From positions 189,634 through 253,633 of the forward strand of contig DLGZ01000009.1 in the NCBI GenBank assembly GCA_002482965.1: a DNA stretch of 64,000 bases, read 5' to 3'. The first letter of the stretch is position 1, and each line of letters begins with the position of its first letter. The position numbers and the translations under genes are program-made. Under the pieces are notes generated by a model that was given only the letters and a program-made list of their open reading frames with translations, was not told the DNA's origin and did not search any database. Positions 46,303 through 56,600 of this stretch are shown piece after piece. This DNA comes from Verrucomicrobiaceae bacterium UBA7681. Lineage in GTDB: Bacteria; Verrucomicrobiota; Verrucomicrobiia; Verrucomicrobiales; Verrucomicrobiaceae.

Positions 46303-47661
46303 TCAGACGGCCCGCTCCAGCTTCTCGTCAATGCGTGCTACCAAGGTATCAAGCAGTTCGCCATTGCCGAAGCGTTCGATCACACCGGCCAGGAAGCCTT
46401 CGATGATGAGCTTGCGGCTTTCGCTGTCGCTGATGCCACGGGCTTTGAGGTAGAAGAGTTCTTCGTCGCTGATGGGGCCGCTGGTGGCACCGTGGCTGCA
46501 TTTGACCTGGTCGGCGCTGATTTCGAGGCCGGGCAGGCTTGTGGCCTCGGCTTCGTTGCTGTTGAGCAGGTTGCGACAGGTTTGATAAGCGTCGGTGTAA
46601 TGTGCGCCTTCATCCACGGTAATGAGGCCGCTGAAGATGCTGCGCGATTTGCCGTAGAGGGCGTTTTTGTAGAGCAGGTCGCTGCTGGCGTGCGGGGCCT
46701 TGTGGTTCTGCAGCGTGCGCTGATCGACGATCTGCTCGCCAATGGGCAGGGACACGCTGAGCATGTCGCTGCGGGAGCCTTCGCCGATGAGATCGCTCAC
46801 GCTTTCGCTGCGGCTGAAGCTGGCACCGAGCTGCACCTGGAAGCTCTTGATGGCGGCATCACGTCCGGCGACGATGCTGGAAAGATGCAGCGCCTGCGCG
46901 TCATCCGCCAGTTCCTGGCAGGCGGCGTAGGTGATCTTGCTGCCGCGACCACCGACGAGATCGGCAATGGCGATGCTGAGGCCGCCTTCGCCTTCGAGGC
47001 TGCGGTAATGATCCACGACACTGACCTCGGCATTGTCACCGGTGACGATGAGCGTGTGCGGGAAGATGGCGGCATGATCGCCAACGACCCAGTGGAAGAT
47101 TTCGATGGGCTTTTCAATCGCCACGTTTTTCGGCACGATGATGACCGCGCCTGCTTTCACATGCGCGAGGTGCAGAGCGGCGAACTTCGCCGAGCCGAGC
47201 GTCATCTCACGCTGCATGAAGTGTTCCTTGAGCACGTCGCTGTGATCGCGCAGCGCATCCGCGAAGGTCACGCAAACCACGCCTGCATGCAGGTTCGTGG
47301 TGTCTGACTCGACGAGCACGTCGTTCACAAAGACAAAGCGGGCGGCACGTTCCTTGAGGCCCTCAGTGGCCGCGAGAGCTGCGGTGGTGTTAGCCGCCGT
47401 GGGGGCGTTGGCAGGTGTGTGATTGGCGAGTTCGATCTTCTTCGAGCTGGAGTAGCGCCAGTGCTCGTCTTTAATGCCAGGCATCGGCACATTCAGGAAC
47501 TCAGTCCAGGCTGCTTCTGAGCGGGCGATAAACCAGCCGGGTGCGGATTTTTCATCGCGCACAGGCACGGTGATTTCGAGGCCGGAGGGAGCAGAGACGG
47601 GCGTGGTTGGGACTTCGGAGGGCATTGAGGGAGACTTGGGAGCGGCAAGAGTGGCGGGCAT
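46303..47661 (-). CDS. sufD: Fe-S cluster assembly protein SufD
   Basis: Part of the SufBC2D scaffold; 452 residues. The conserved core includes FVNDVLVESD, IVVPKNVAIEKPIEIFHWV, a beta-helix with GRGSKITYAACQELADDAQA, and the C-terminal SNEAEATSLPGLEISADQVK and CSHGATSGPISDEELFYLKA motifs of SufB/SufD proteins. It lies last in the SUF operon and is separated from sufB by two unrelated membrane-protein genes. The N-terminal 35 residues are Pro/Thr/Ser-rich; a start at the next Met (MPSEVP) is possible. Confidence 0.95.
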   Translation of the reverse strand: MPATLAAPKSPSMPSEVPTTPVSAPSGLEITVPVRDEKSAPGWFIARSEAAWTEFLNVPMPGIKDEHWRYSSSKKIELANHTPANAPTAANTTAALAATEGLKERAARFVFVNDVLVESDTTNLHAGVVCVTFADALRDHSDVLKEHFMQREMTLGSAKFAALHLAHVKAGAVIIVPKNVAIEKPIEIFHWVVGDHAAIFPHTLIVTGDNAEVSVVDHYRSLEGEGGLSIAIADLVGGRGSKITYAACQELADDAQALHLSSIVAGRDAAIKSFQVQLGASFSRSESVSDLIGEGSRSDMLSVSLPIGEQIVDQRTLQNHKAPHASSDLLYKNALYGKSRSIFSGLITVDEGAHYTDAYQTCRNLLNSNEAEATSLPGLEISADQVKCSHGATSGPISDEELFYLKARGISDSESRKLIIEGFLAGVIERFGNGELLDTLVARIDEKLERAV

Positions 47662-47709
47662 TGGAGAGTGGAAATGACGAAATAAGAATGTACGAAGCCA
47701 AAAGGTGAA

Positions 47710-48096
47710 TCAGGAGGTGGTGAGGCCTTGAAGGAGATCGTTTTGGAAAAGGGAGGTGCCGCACTTGGAGCAGTGGCCGGTGGCGATGACGATCTGGTTG
47801 CCGGTGAGGCCCTTGCCACAAGCTGGACAGAAGATGCCCTGGCGGCGATGTACTGCATTCATGCTCCAGTAAATCAGCACCAGCGTGGAGAGGATGAAGG
47901 CGGCAAAGGGAAGGCCTGAGCGAGAGTCGTTAAACACGGGTTCGTTTCGCAGCTCTGGAGGAACGGTCCAAAAGAAGACCGCCAGTCCGCCAAGAAGCCA
48001 CACGGCACACCCCGCGAGCGTCCAGTAGGCGCTCTTATGGGCTCTCTCGGATGTCGCGATGAATTGCTCGCGGGTGATGGCTGGCCTAGGGGGCAT
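47710..48096 (-). CDS. Small membrane protein with zinc ribbon
   Basis: A 128-residue protein with two membrane helices (about 25-45, YWTLAGCAVWLLGGLAVFF, and about 64-82, PFAAFILSTLVLIYWSM). A cytoplasmic zinc-ribbon-like pair follows, CPAC and CSKC, about 19 residues apart (about 95-118). No family is recognised. It lies between the cysteine-peptidase-like gene and sufD in the SUF operon, 34 and 48 bp from its neighbours, so it is co-transcribed. A role with the SUF system, for instance metal sensing, is speculation. Confidence 0.75.
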   Translation of the reverse strand: MPPRPAITREQFIATSERAHKSAYWTLAGCAVWLLGGLAVFFWTVPPELRNEPVFNDSRSGLPFAAFILSTLVLIYWSMNAVHRRQGIFCPACGKGLTGNQIVIATGHCSKCGTSLFQNDLLQGLTTS

Positions 48097-48129
48097 TGGA
48101 AAGTGAATGAATGACCGAAGGGGGAAGGA

Positions 48130-48945
48130 TCAGGCGGATGGGAGTTTGGTAGGGACGTCGCGGGCGGCGAGCCAGGATTCCATGAGGTCGGCATTGCCGC
48201 TGAGGTAGCCAGCGACGCGGTATTTGGAGGCGCCGAGGACGTCGGATTGATTGGCGCGTTCTCTGACGACGCAGCGTTTGCCAGCGAAGCTGCTGTGGAG
48301 GAACCAAACGTCGGTGCCGTCGTTCCAGATGAAACCGGTGTGGTTGTCGAGACCGACGACGTAGAGGCCTGCGCCACAGATTTTGATGCGGTCGACGAAT
48401 TGCTGAAGGGGAAGGCTGTGGCCTTTCACGAGGGCATCCTTGCCAACGAGACTTTGGATGATGTGCAACGAAGCCTGCTGGGCCATGCGGATGCGTTCAA
48501 CCTTGAGGCCAGCGTGCAGAAGGAGCGTGGAGACATAGTAGCCACAGGCGATCTTGCCCTGGCCCGGTGTCTGGGTGGTGCCATTGAAGTCCCACGGCGT
48601 GTCCTTCCACCAAGGGGCGAGGTGGCGGCTGACGCCATCGGCAAAGACGGCGTGGGCCTCGGTGAGGATCTTCTGGCGCTCAGCTGCATCCGTGGCGGAC
48701 ATGAGACGTTTGGCGAGATCTTGGCGTGTGATCTCGAGATTCTCGCGGGCAATGACGTAGCTGGAATCGGGCGGCGGTGGCTCGGGTTCCTCTGCTCGGA
48801 TTGGGATGGACGGGAGGGAAGGAGTGCGAGACATCTGCCAACCCCAAGCGCCGATGGCGATGGCCGCCGCCACCGCCAACACCACAGCCGCGAGCCCGAA
48901 AGGAGCGCGGCGGGAGTGTGCGACTGATGGGGGGGCGGGCGTCAT
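48130..48945 (-). CDS. Membrane-anchored protein, possible cysteine hydrolase fold
   Basis: A 271-residue protein with one N-terminal membrane helix (about 16-38) and a Pro/Glu-rich linker. The C-terminal part has C134 in IACGYYVSTLLLHAGL and H202 in VGLDNHTGFIWNDG, spaced as Cys and His are in NlpC/P60-like (C40) enzymes. It is not a clear match to that family, so the enzyme call is an inference from two short motifs. WWKDTPWDFNGTTQTPGQG precedes the Cys. It stands 46 bp after sufB and 33 bp before the zinc-ribbon gene, inside the SUF operon. It faces the periplasm if the helix is a signal anchor. Confidence 0.72.
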   Translation of the reverse strand: MTPAPPSVAHSRRAPFGLAAVVLAVAAAIAIGAWGWQMSRTPSLPSIPIRAEEPEPPPPDSSYVIARENLEITRQDLAKRLMSATDAAERQKILTEAHAVFADGVSRHLAPWWKDTPWDFNGTTQTPGQGKIACGYYVSTLLLHAGLKVERIRMAQQASLHIIQSLVGKDALVKGHSLPLQQFVDRIKICGAGLYVVGLDNHTGFIWNDGTDVWFLHSSFAGKRCVVRERANQSDVLGASKYRVAGYLSGNADLMESWLAARDVPTKLPSA

Positions 48946-48991
48946 TAAGCGAGGCGCTTCAGTGAATGGCGGATGTGGAGTGGCTGCGGGG

Positions 48992-50412
<1,421 letters not shown>

Positions 50413-50441
50413 AGTGTTAAAAGTTGGCGGGTTTCAGTAAC

Positions 50442-51200
50442 TTAAGCGGCAACAGAGAGCGACTCATCAGTCACCCAGTCATAGCCACGCTCTTCAAGCT
50501 CAAGGGAGAGCTCCTTGCCGCCAGTCTTCACAATCCGGCCGTCTTTGAGGACGTGGACGATGTCGGGCTGGATGTAGTTCAGCAGGCGCTGGTAATGGGT
50601 GATGACGAGGAAGCCGCGGTTCTCGCTGCGCATGGCGTTCACGCCACGGGAGACGATTTTGAGGGCGTCGATATCAAGGCCGGAGTCGGTTTCGTCGAGG
50701 ATGGCGTACTTGGGTTCCAGCATCATGAGCTGGAGGATCTCATTGCGCTTCTTTTCACCGCCGGAGAAGCCTTCATTGACGCTGCGGCTGGTGAAGCTGC
50801 GGTCCATCTCAAGCTGGTCCATGCGTGCGTAGAGTTGCTTGTAGAATCTCACGGCGTCGATGTCCTCACCCTTTGGCAGGCGGGCCTTCAAGGCTGCACG
50901 GAGGAAGTTCGCGTTGCTGACGCCGGGAATTTCATGCGGGTACTGGAAGGCGAGGAAGAGGCCGGCGCGGCTGCGGGCATCGACGGCCATGTCGAGGACG
51001 TTTTCACCATCCAGCAGGACTTCGCCGCTGGTGACTTCATAGTCTTCGTGTCCGCAGAGGACCTTGCTCAGGGTGCTCTTGCCGGAGCCGTTCGGTCCCA
51101 TGATGGCGTGGACTTCACCGGGGTTGATCGTGAGGTTCAGGCCTTTGAGGATTTCGCGGCCGGGGATCTGGGCGTGGAGGGCTTTTATTTCGAGGGACAT
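50442..51200 (-). CDS. sufC: Fe-S cluster assembly ATPase SufC
   Basis: ABC-type ATPase driving the SufBCD scaffold; 252 residues. Walker A is GPNGSGKSTLSKVL, the Q-loop region FLAFQYPHEIPGVS, signature FSGGEKKRNEI and Walker B AILDETDSGLD. GFLVITHYQRLLNYIQPD contains the switch His. It lies 29 bp upstream of sufB and 45 bp downstream of the Fur-type gene. Confidence 0.98.
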   Translation of the reverse strand: MSLEIKALHAQIPGREILKGLNLTINPGEVHAIMGPNGSGKSTLSKVLCGHEDYEVTSGEVLLDGENVLDMAVDARSRAGLFLAFQYPHEIPGVSNANFLRAALKARLPKGEDIDAVRFYKQLYARMDQLEMDRSFTSRSVNEGFSGGEKKRNEILQLMMLEPKYAILDETDSGLDIDALKIVSRGVNAMRSENRGFLVITHYQRLLNYIQPDIVHVLKDGRIVKTGGKELSLELEERGYDWVTDESLSVAA

Positions 51201-51245
51201 GTGGGGGAAATGGGGAATGAGGAGTTCAGAATGACGAATGGCGGG

Positions 51246-51698
51246 CTACTGGGCCGCGCATTTGGAGCAGGTGCCGTGAATGGCGAGGTCAGTGCGGGCG
51301 ATCTTGGTGCCAGCAGGGAGGTTCCAGAACTTGGCGGCGTCGAAGTCGGTGGTGGGATGCGCGTCGATGACCTTGCCGCAGGTCTCGCAGTGGAAATGGA
51401 CGTGCTCGTGCAGGTTGGCACAGTAGCGGGACTGGCCGCGCTCCAGGTGGACGAGCTTGATGAGACCGTTGGTGGTCAGGTGTTCGAGGCAGTTGTAAAC
51501 CGTGGCCAGGGACATGCCGGGGCTGCGGCTTTTCACCCGGTCCAGGATGTCGTAGGCCGTGGGGTGGTCCGTCGAAGAGGCGAGGACTTCGAAGACCTCG
51601 CGCCGGTGCGGCGTCAGGCGGACGTCCGAACCCAGCACCGCGAGGCGGCAGTCCAGACCGGAGGCTTTGGCAGGAATGCGTGAAGGGGAGGGGGGCAT
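51246..51698 (-). CDS. Fur family metalloregulator (Fur/PerR-like)
   Basis: A 150-residue repressor. The winged helix (about 28-90) contains LTPHRREVFEVLASSTDHPT, AYDILDRVKSRSPGMSLATV and YNCLEHLTTNGLI. The metal site is built from HEHVHFHCETCGKVIDAH and the structural zinc from that CETC with the C-terminal CSKC. Whether it senses iron, peroxide or another metal is not settled by sequence. As first gene of the SUF operon it is a natural candidate to regulate it, in place of IscR/SufR in other bacteria. An operator-like palindrome lies 13 bp upstream of its start. Confidence 0.93.
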   Translation of the reverse strand: MPPSPSRIPAKASGLDCRLAVLGSDVRLTPHRREVFEVLASSTDHPTAYDILDRVKSRSPGMSLATVYNCLEHLTTNGLIKLVHLERGQSRYCANLHEHVHFHCETCGKVIDAHPTTDFDAAKFWNLPAGTKIARTDLAIHGTCSKCAAQ

Positions 51699-51705
51699 GA
51701 CGAAT

Positions 51706-51726
51706 TTAGAATTAGAATGATTCTAA
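51706..51726. promoter_or_regulatory. Fur/PerR-type operator
   Basis: TTAGAAT (51712-51718), one base, ATTCTAA (51720-51726) form a perfect 7-1-7 inverted repeat, the classical Fur/PerR box geometry. A further TTAGAAT at 51706-51712 makes a third half-site in direct orientation. It lies 13 bp upstream of the Fur-type gene and about 105 bp upstream of the divergent cupin gene. It suggests autoregulation and control of the SUF operon, possibly of the cupin gene too. Confidence 0.8.
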
Positions 51727-51830
51727 CTGTATTGGAAACGCCCGATTGGCAAGCGGGGATGCCGGTTTTGCCGAAAATTCTTTGCGCGAAATCATGCCAA
51801 AACGCCCGTCGCGTGCTACAACCTGCCCAC

Positions 51831-52307
51831 ATGAACCGCGCCCACGCCGAAGACCTCCCATGGACCCAGCAGAACTCACCTCAAGGCAAGTATGGCCTCG
51901 CCCGCCGGTCGCTGTCGATCGCCGCAGGCGGGCAGAAGGACATCGGTACCTGGGCAGGCGGGCATCCGTTTGACCTTGAAATTCAGCGGATTCCAGCCGG
52001 AAAGATCAATTTTCCGCTACACGAGCACACCGCCCAATGGGAAGCCTACTACATCCTCAGCGGCAGCGGCCAGGTGCGCACCCCGAAGGGCAAGGAAGAC
52101 ATCAAAGCGGGTGACTACCTCGTCTTCCCACCCGGAGAGGCTCATCAAATGATCAACAACGGCTCCGAAGATCTCACCTTTTTCGTCATCGCCGACCAGC
52201 CGCAGGCCGACGTGATCCACTACCCGGACTCCGGCAAATGGATGACCAAACCGCACCGGAAAGCCTTCGAAATGCAGGAAGTGGAGTACTTCAAAGGCGA
52301 GGAGTAG
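51831..52307 (+). CDS. Cupin domain protein
   Basis: A 158-residue protein with one cupin barrel. The metal-binding motif 1 is PLHEHTAQWEAYYILSGSG and motif 2 PPGEAHQMINNG. Function is not predictable (metal-dependent sugar or small-molecule binding). The frame is open another 38 codons, but would begin inside the operator; the ATG at 51831 is chosen. It is divergent from the Fur-type gene and shares the intergenic region with the operator. Confidence 0.85.
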   Translation: MNRAHAEDLPWTQQNSPQGKYGLARRSLSIAAGGQKDIGTWAGGHPFDLEIQRIPAGKINFPLHEHTAQWEAYYILSGSGQVRTPKGKEDIKAGDYLVFPPGEAHQMINNGSEDLTFFVIADQPQADVIHYPDSGKWMTKPHRKAFEMQEVEYFKGEE

Positions 52308-52365
52308 GCCAATCCAGGCGCAGGCATTGCGATTTTAAGATCACGAAAAGCTGGCAGGGTGAGTC

Positions 52366-52782
52366 ATGAAGCCGTTCATTCTCATCACCTGCGTTCTGGT
52401 CGCTGTGCTCGCCAGTTGCACCATCACCCCCACAAACCCTGCAGAGGAGAAGGCCTTTGCCGGGGTTCGAACTGTGCTAGAAAGGAACTGCGTCCACTGC
52501 CACGGTGACAACCGGCTCTCCACCATGCCGCCGATCAACGACACACATGCGCTTTCGAAGCTCATCGGCTCACATTGGATTGTGCCTGGCAAACCGGAGG
52601 CCAGCCGCTTCTTCCAGGTCGTCACTTTTACTGACGAAATCCCCGGAGCCATGCCGCCCAGTGGACATGCCATTTCCAAGAAGGACGTCCAGATCCTCAG
52701 CGACTGGATCAAAGACGGAGCCAGGCTGCCAGAGCACAATGTGAAACTCGTGCCGCAGGGGCCGCTGCCGCGCTCGATCTGA
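52366..52782 (+). CDS. Planctomycete-type mono-haem cytochrome c lipoprotein
   Basis: A 138-residue lipoprotein with lipobox LASC (Cys18). One haem motif CVHCH (42-46) and a possible distal Met in GAMPPSGHAISKKDVQ match the cytochrome c domain found alone or in PVC proteins. It may pass electrons in the periplasm; partner unknown. It starts 58 bp after the cupin gene on the same strand and ends 1 bp from the convergent DUF1003 gene. Confidence 0.85.
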   Translation: MKPFILITCVLVAVLASCTITPTNPAEEKAFAGVRTVLERNCVHCHGDNRLSTMPPINDTHALSKLIGSHWIVPGKPEASRFFQVVTFTDEIPGAMPPSGHAISKKDVQILSDWIKDGARLPEHNVKLVPQGPLPRSI

Positions 52783-52783
52783 A

Positions 52784-53518
52784 TCACGCGTGCGGTTTGT
52801 CGCGCCCGTGCGCCAGCTCGCGCAGCAGTTCGATTTGTATCTGCTGCACCTCCATCAGCCGTGTCGCCTGCTGATGCAGCAGATAGTCCACCTTTTCGTG
52901 CAGGTGACGGATCTCCAGTTCGGCCTTCAGATTGATTTTGTAGTCGCCCTCCGCGTGCTGGCGGTCACGCGCCTCCTGCCGGTTCTGGCTCATCATGATC
53001 ACGGGTGCCTGGAGTGAGGCCAGGAAGGACAGCATGAGGTTCAGCAGGATAAAGGGATATGGGTCAAAGGGCTGCCGCAGGAATAACCCGACATTGATGG
53101 CAATCCAAAGCACGAGAAAAAGGCAGAACGACAGGATGAACGTCCAGCTCCCGCCGAAATCCGCGATCTTGTCCGCCAGCCGCTGGCCGAAGGTCAGCTG
53201 CTGGACCTCCTCCGTCTCCGAAAGCGGGCGCTCGCTCAGCACTTCATGTTTGTGCAAGCTTTCCAAGACCTCCTCGTCCAGTCGCGTCAGATCACCCACC
53301 TGAGTTTCCAGCAAATCACGCACGTATTCCAGCCGCGCTTCATTGACCGCTTCAGCACTCAGCAAGGACTCATCGGTCAGTTCAGGATGGCTGGTGTGCA
53401 GGACTTGCGCGATGTTGGGCCGCAGTTCCCGCAAAACGAGCAGTTTGGACATCGGCTGCGACTTGCCGGTGACCGCACAAACGCCATGAGATGATGTCTT
53501 GGTTCGGGTGGCTTCCAT
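52784..53518 (-). CDS. DUF1003 membrane protein
   Basis: A 244-residue inner-membrane protein. Two adjacent helices (about 125-150, SWTFILSFCLFLVLWIAIN, and about 160-180) are followed by the family hallmark SLQAPVIMMSQNRQEARDRQ. Coiled-coil-like helices follow (NLKAELEIRHLHEKVDYLLH). The function of DUF1003 is not established, though relatives occur in Mg/Co-transport contexts. A TTG start three codons earlier is possible. It is divergent from hrpA. Confidence 0.9.
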   Translation of the reverse strand: MEATRTKTSSHGVCAVTGKSQPMSKLLVLRELRPNIAQVLHTSHPELTDESLLSAEAVNEARLEYVRDLLETQVGDLTRLDEEVLESLHKHEVLSERPLSETEEVQQLTFGQRLADKIADFGGSWTFILSFCLFLVLWIAINVGLFLRQPFDPYPFILLNLMLSFLASLQAPVIMMSQNRQEARDRQHAEGDYKINLKAELEIRHLHEKVDYLLHQQATRLMEVQQIQIELLRELAHGRDKPHA

Positions 53519-53604
53519 GCTGGACAATACATCTTTGATGCATTCGTCATTCGGAATTCGTCATCTGCCATTTTCCGCCTACTCTCCTCGCCCGTTTTCG
53601 TCTC

Positions 53605-56600
53605 ATGCCGCACATCAGCTATCCTCCAGACCTGCCCATCACGGCCCGCCGTGATGAGATCGTCGCGGCCATTCGCAATCATCAGGTGGTGATCCTGGCG
53701 GGTGAGACCGGCTCGGGAAAGACCACGCAGCTGCCGAAGATGTGCCTCGAAGCTTTGCATGATGTGCGCGGGCAGATCGGCTGCACACAGCCACGGCGTG
53801 TGGCGGCGATGAGTGTGTCCAAACGTGTGGCGGAGGAGCTGAATGTACCCTGGGGCCGCGAAGTTGGCTGCAAGATGCGTTTCAGCGACGACACCAGCCG
53901 CGACACACGCATCAAGTTCATGACGGATGGCATCCTGCTGGCGGAGATCCAGAGCGATCCCATGCTGCGGAATTATTCGGTGCTCATTCTCGATGAAGCG
54001 CATGAACGCTCCCTGAACATTGACTTCCTGCTCGGCTATCTAGTCGGCTTGCTGAAAAAGCGGCCTGATCTCAAGCTGCTCGTCACTTCCGCGACCATCG
54101 ATACCGAGGCGTTTTCTGCCGCGTTTGGGGGGGCACCGATCATTGAGGTATCCGGGCGCATGTTTCCCGTGGATGTTCGTTATGCGCCGCTCGCAAGTGG
54201 TGAAGACGATTTCGGATTCATCGATGGCGCAGTCTCCGCCGTCGAAAACGCCCTCATTGAAACCGACGATGGCGACGTGCTCGTCTTCATGCCCACCGAG
54301 CGTGACATTCGCGAGACGCGCGATCTGCTCGATGGCCGACTCGGCTCAGGTTTCGAAGTCCTAGCGCTGTTTGGTCGAATGGCCTCCGCCGAGCAGCAGC
54401 GCATTTTCCAGCCGGGCCGCAAACGCCGTGTCGTCATCGCCACGAACGTCGCTGAAACATCCATCACGATTCCACGCATTCGTTACGTCGTGGATACGGG
54501 CCTCGCGCGAATCAGCCACTACAATTCACGCACGCGCACCAAGCGCCTGCCCGTCGAGGCAGTGTCGCAAAGCAGTGCGAATCAGCGTGCGGGACGTGCT
54601 GGCCGTGTGCAGGATGGCATCTGCATCCGTCTTTACTCGCAGGAGGATTTTGAGAAGCGCGACCGCTTCACCATGCCGGAGATTCAGCGTGCGAATCTTG
54701 CCGAGGTGATTCTACGCATGAAGGCCTACAAGCTCGGCGAGATCGAAGACTTTCCCTTCATCAATCCACCGGTCAGCTCCGCCATCCGCGCCGGTTACGA
54801 TCTGCTGCACGAGCTTGGATCGCTCAATGAAACGCATGAGCTCACGCCACTCGGACGCGAACTCGCCCGCCTGCCATTGGACCCAACCCTGGGCCGCATG
54901 CTGCTGCAAGCTCGCGTTGAAAAAGCCCTGCCTGAGCTGCTCATCATCGCCGCAGGCCTCAGCATTCCCGACCCGCGTGAACGCCCCGAGGAAAAACGCG
55001 AACTCGCCAACGCCGCACACAAAGCCTTCGCCGCTCCCGAGTCCGATTTCATCACGCTGCTCAAGATCTGGAACGCCACGCCTGAGGCCTCCGGCGGCTC
55101 GCGCAATGGGTTGAGAAAGTTCTGCAAATCGAACTTCCTCTCCTTCACCCGCATGCAGGAATGGCGCGATGTCTGGAAGCAGCTCTGCGATTCCTTCAGC
55201 GACGATCTGCGCCAGCCGACACCGCCTGCGAATGACGATGCCATCCATCGCTGCATCCTAGCCGCGCAGCTTGGCCACATTGCGATGAAGGAGGAGCGCA
55301 ACCTCTACAAGGCCGGTGGCAATCGCGAAGTGTCTGTTTTCCCCGGCTCGAATCTCTACGAGCGCCGCGAAAAAAACGGCAAGGGCAAGCCCGGCCAAGA
55401 CAAAGGCCGTCAGCCACCATGGATCGTCGCTGGTGAGATCGTTCAAACCTCGCAGCTCTTTGCGCGCACATTGGCCAAGATTGATCCGAATTGGATCGCG
55501 GAACTCGGCGCGCATCTCTGCCAGTTCAAATACAGCGAGCCCCATTGGAACCTCAAAGCCGGGCGCGTCCTCGTCACACAGCGCGTGCTCATTCACGGCT
55601 TGGAGGTGAAGCGTCAGCACATCGACTTCCTCAAGGTCGATGCCGTCGGTGCCACGCAGATGTTCATCCGCGCCGCGCTGATCGACAGCCAGGAGGTGCC
55701 CATCACCCTGCGCTTCTACGCGCACAACAACAAGCTGCGGCAGAAGATCGAAACGATGCTCACGCGCGTGCGCAGCAATCGGGTCTACGCCATCGAGGAG
55801 CGCCTGTTCAGCTTTTATGACGCACGCATCAAAAACGTTTCGTCCATTCACGATCTCAATCGCTTCGTCAAAGACCACATCGACGAGCAGCCGAATTTCC
55901 TCTGCGCCACCGAGCAGGATCTCACCGCCGGTGAAGAGTTCGAGGCCGACCTGCAGATGTTCCCTGATCAGGTAGCCCTCGGCAACACCGCGCTGCCCCT
56001 GACCTACAACTACCAGCCCGGCGAGGAAAATGACGGAGTCACCGTGCGCGTGCCCGCGCAGCTCGCCGGTCATCTCACCAGCGGCCAGATTCAGTGGATG
56101 GTTCCCGGCATCCGCGAAGAACTCGCCAATGTCATGCTGCGTGCGCTGCCGAAGGTGATTCGCCGTCAGTTGATGCCCATCGATCCCAAGGCACGCGAAA
56201 TCGCAGCTGATTTTGATCCTGGCCGCGATGCCTTCCTAGACGCGCTCGCCGATTTCATCACGCGCCGCTATCGCATTCAAGTGCGCGCCGAAGACTGGCC
56301 ACCGCAAAGTCTGCCCGCGCATTTGCAGCCACGCGTCGAAGTGCTCGATCCGAAGAAGAACAACACCGTCATCGCCTCCAGCCGCGACCTCGACAGCATC
56401 CGCACCAGCATGCAGAAGCAGGACCCGCGCTCCGATGCCTGGGACAAACTGCTGCCACGCGTCGAACGTTTCGCCTTGAAGTCCTGGTCCTTCGGCGACC
56501 TGCCCGAAACCATCGTTGTCGAAGAACTCAACGGCACGCCCATCCTGGGTTACCTCGGTCTCGTATTGCGCGAAAACGAAATCGATGTCCGCCTCTTCCG

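Noticed and set aside
50424..51683. 419-codon plus-strand frame opposite sufC and the Fur-type gene
   Set aside because: Antisense shadow of two well-recognised genes.
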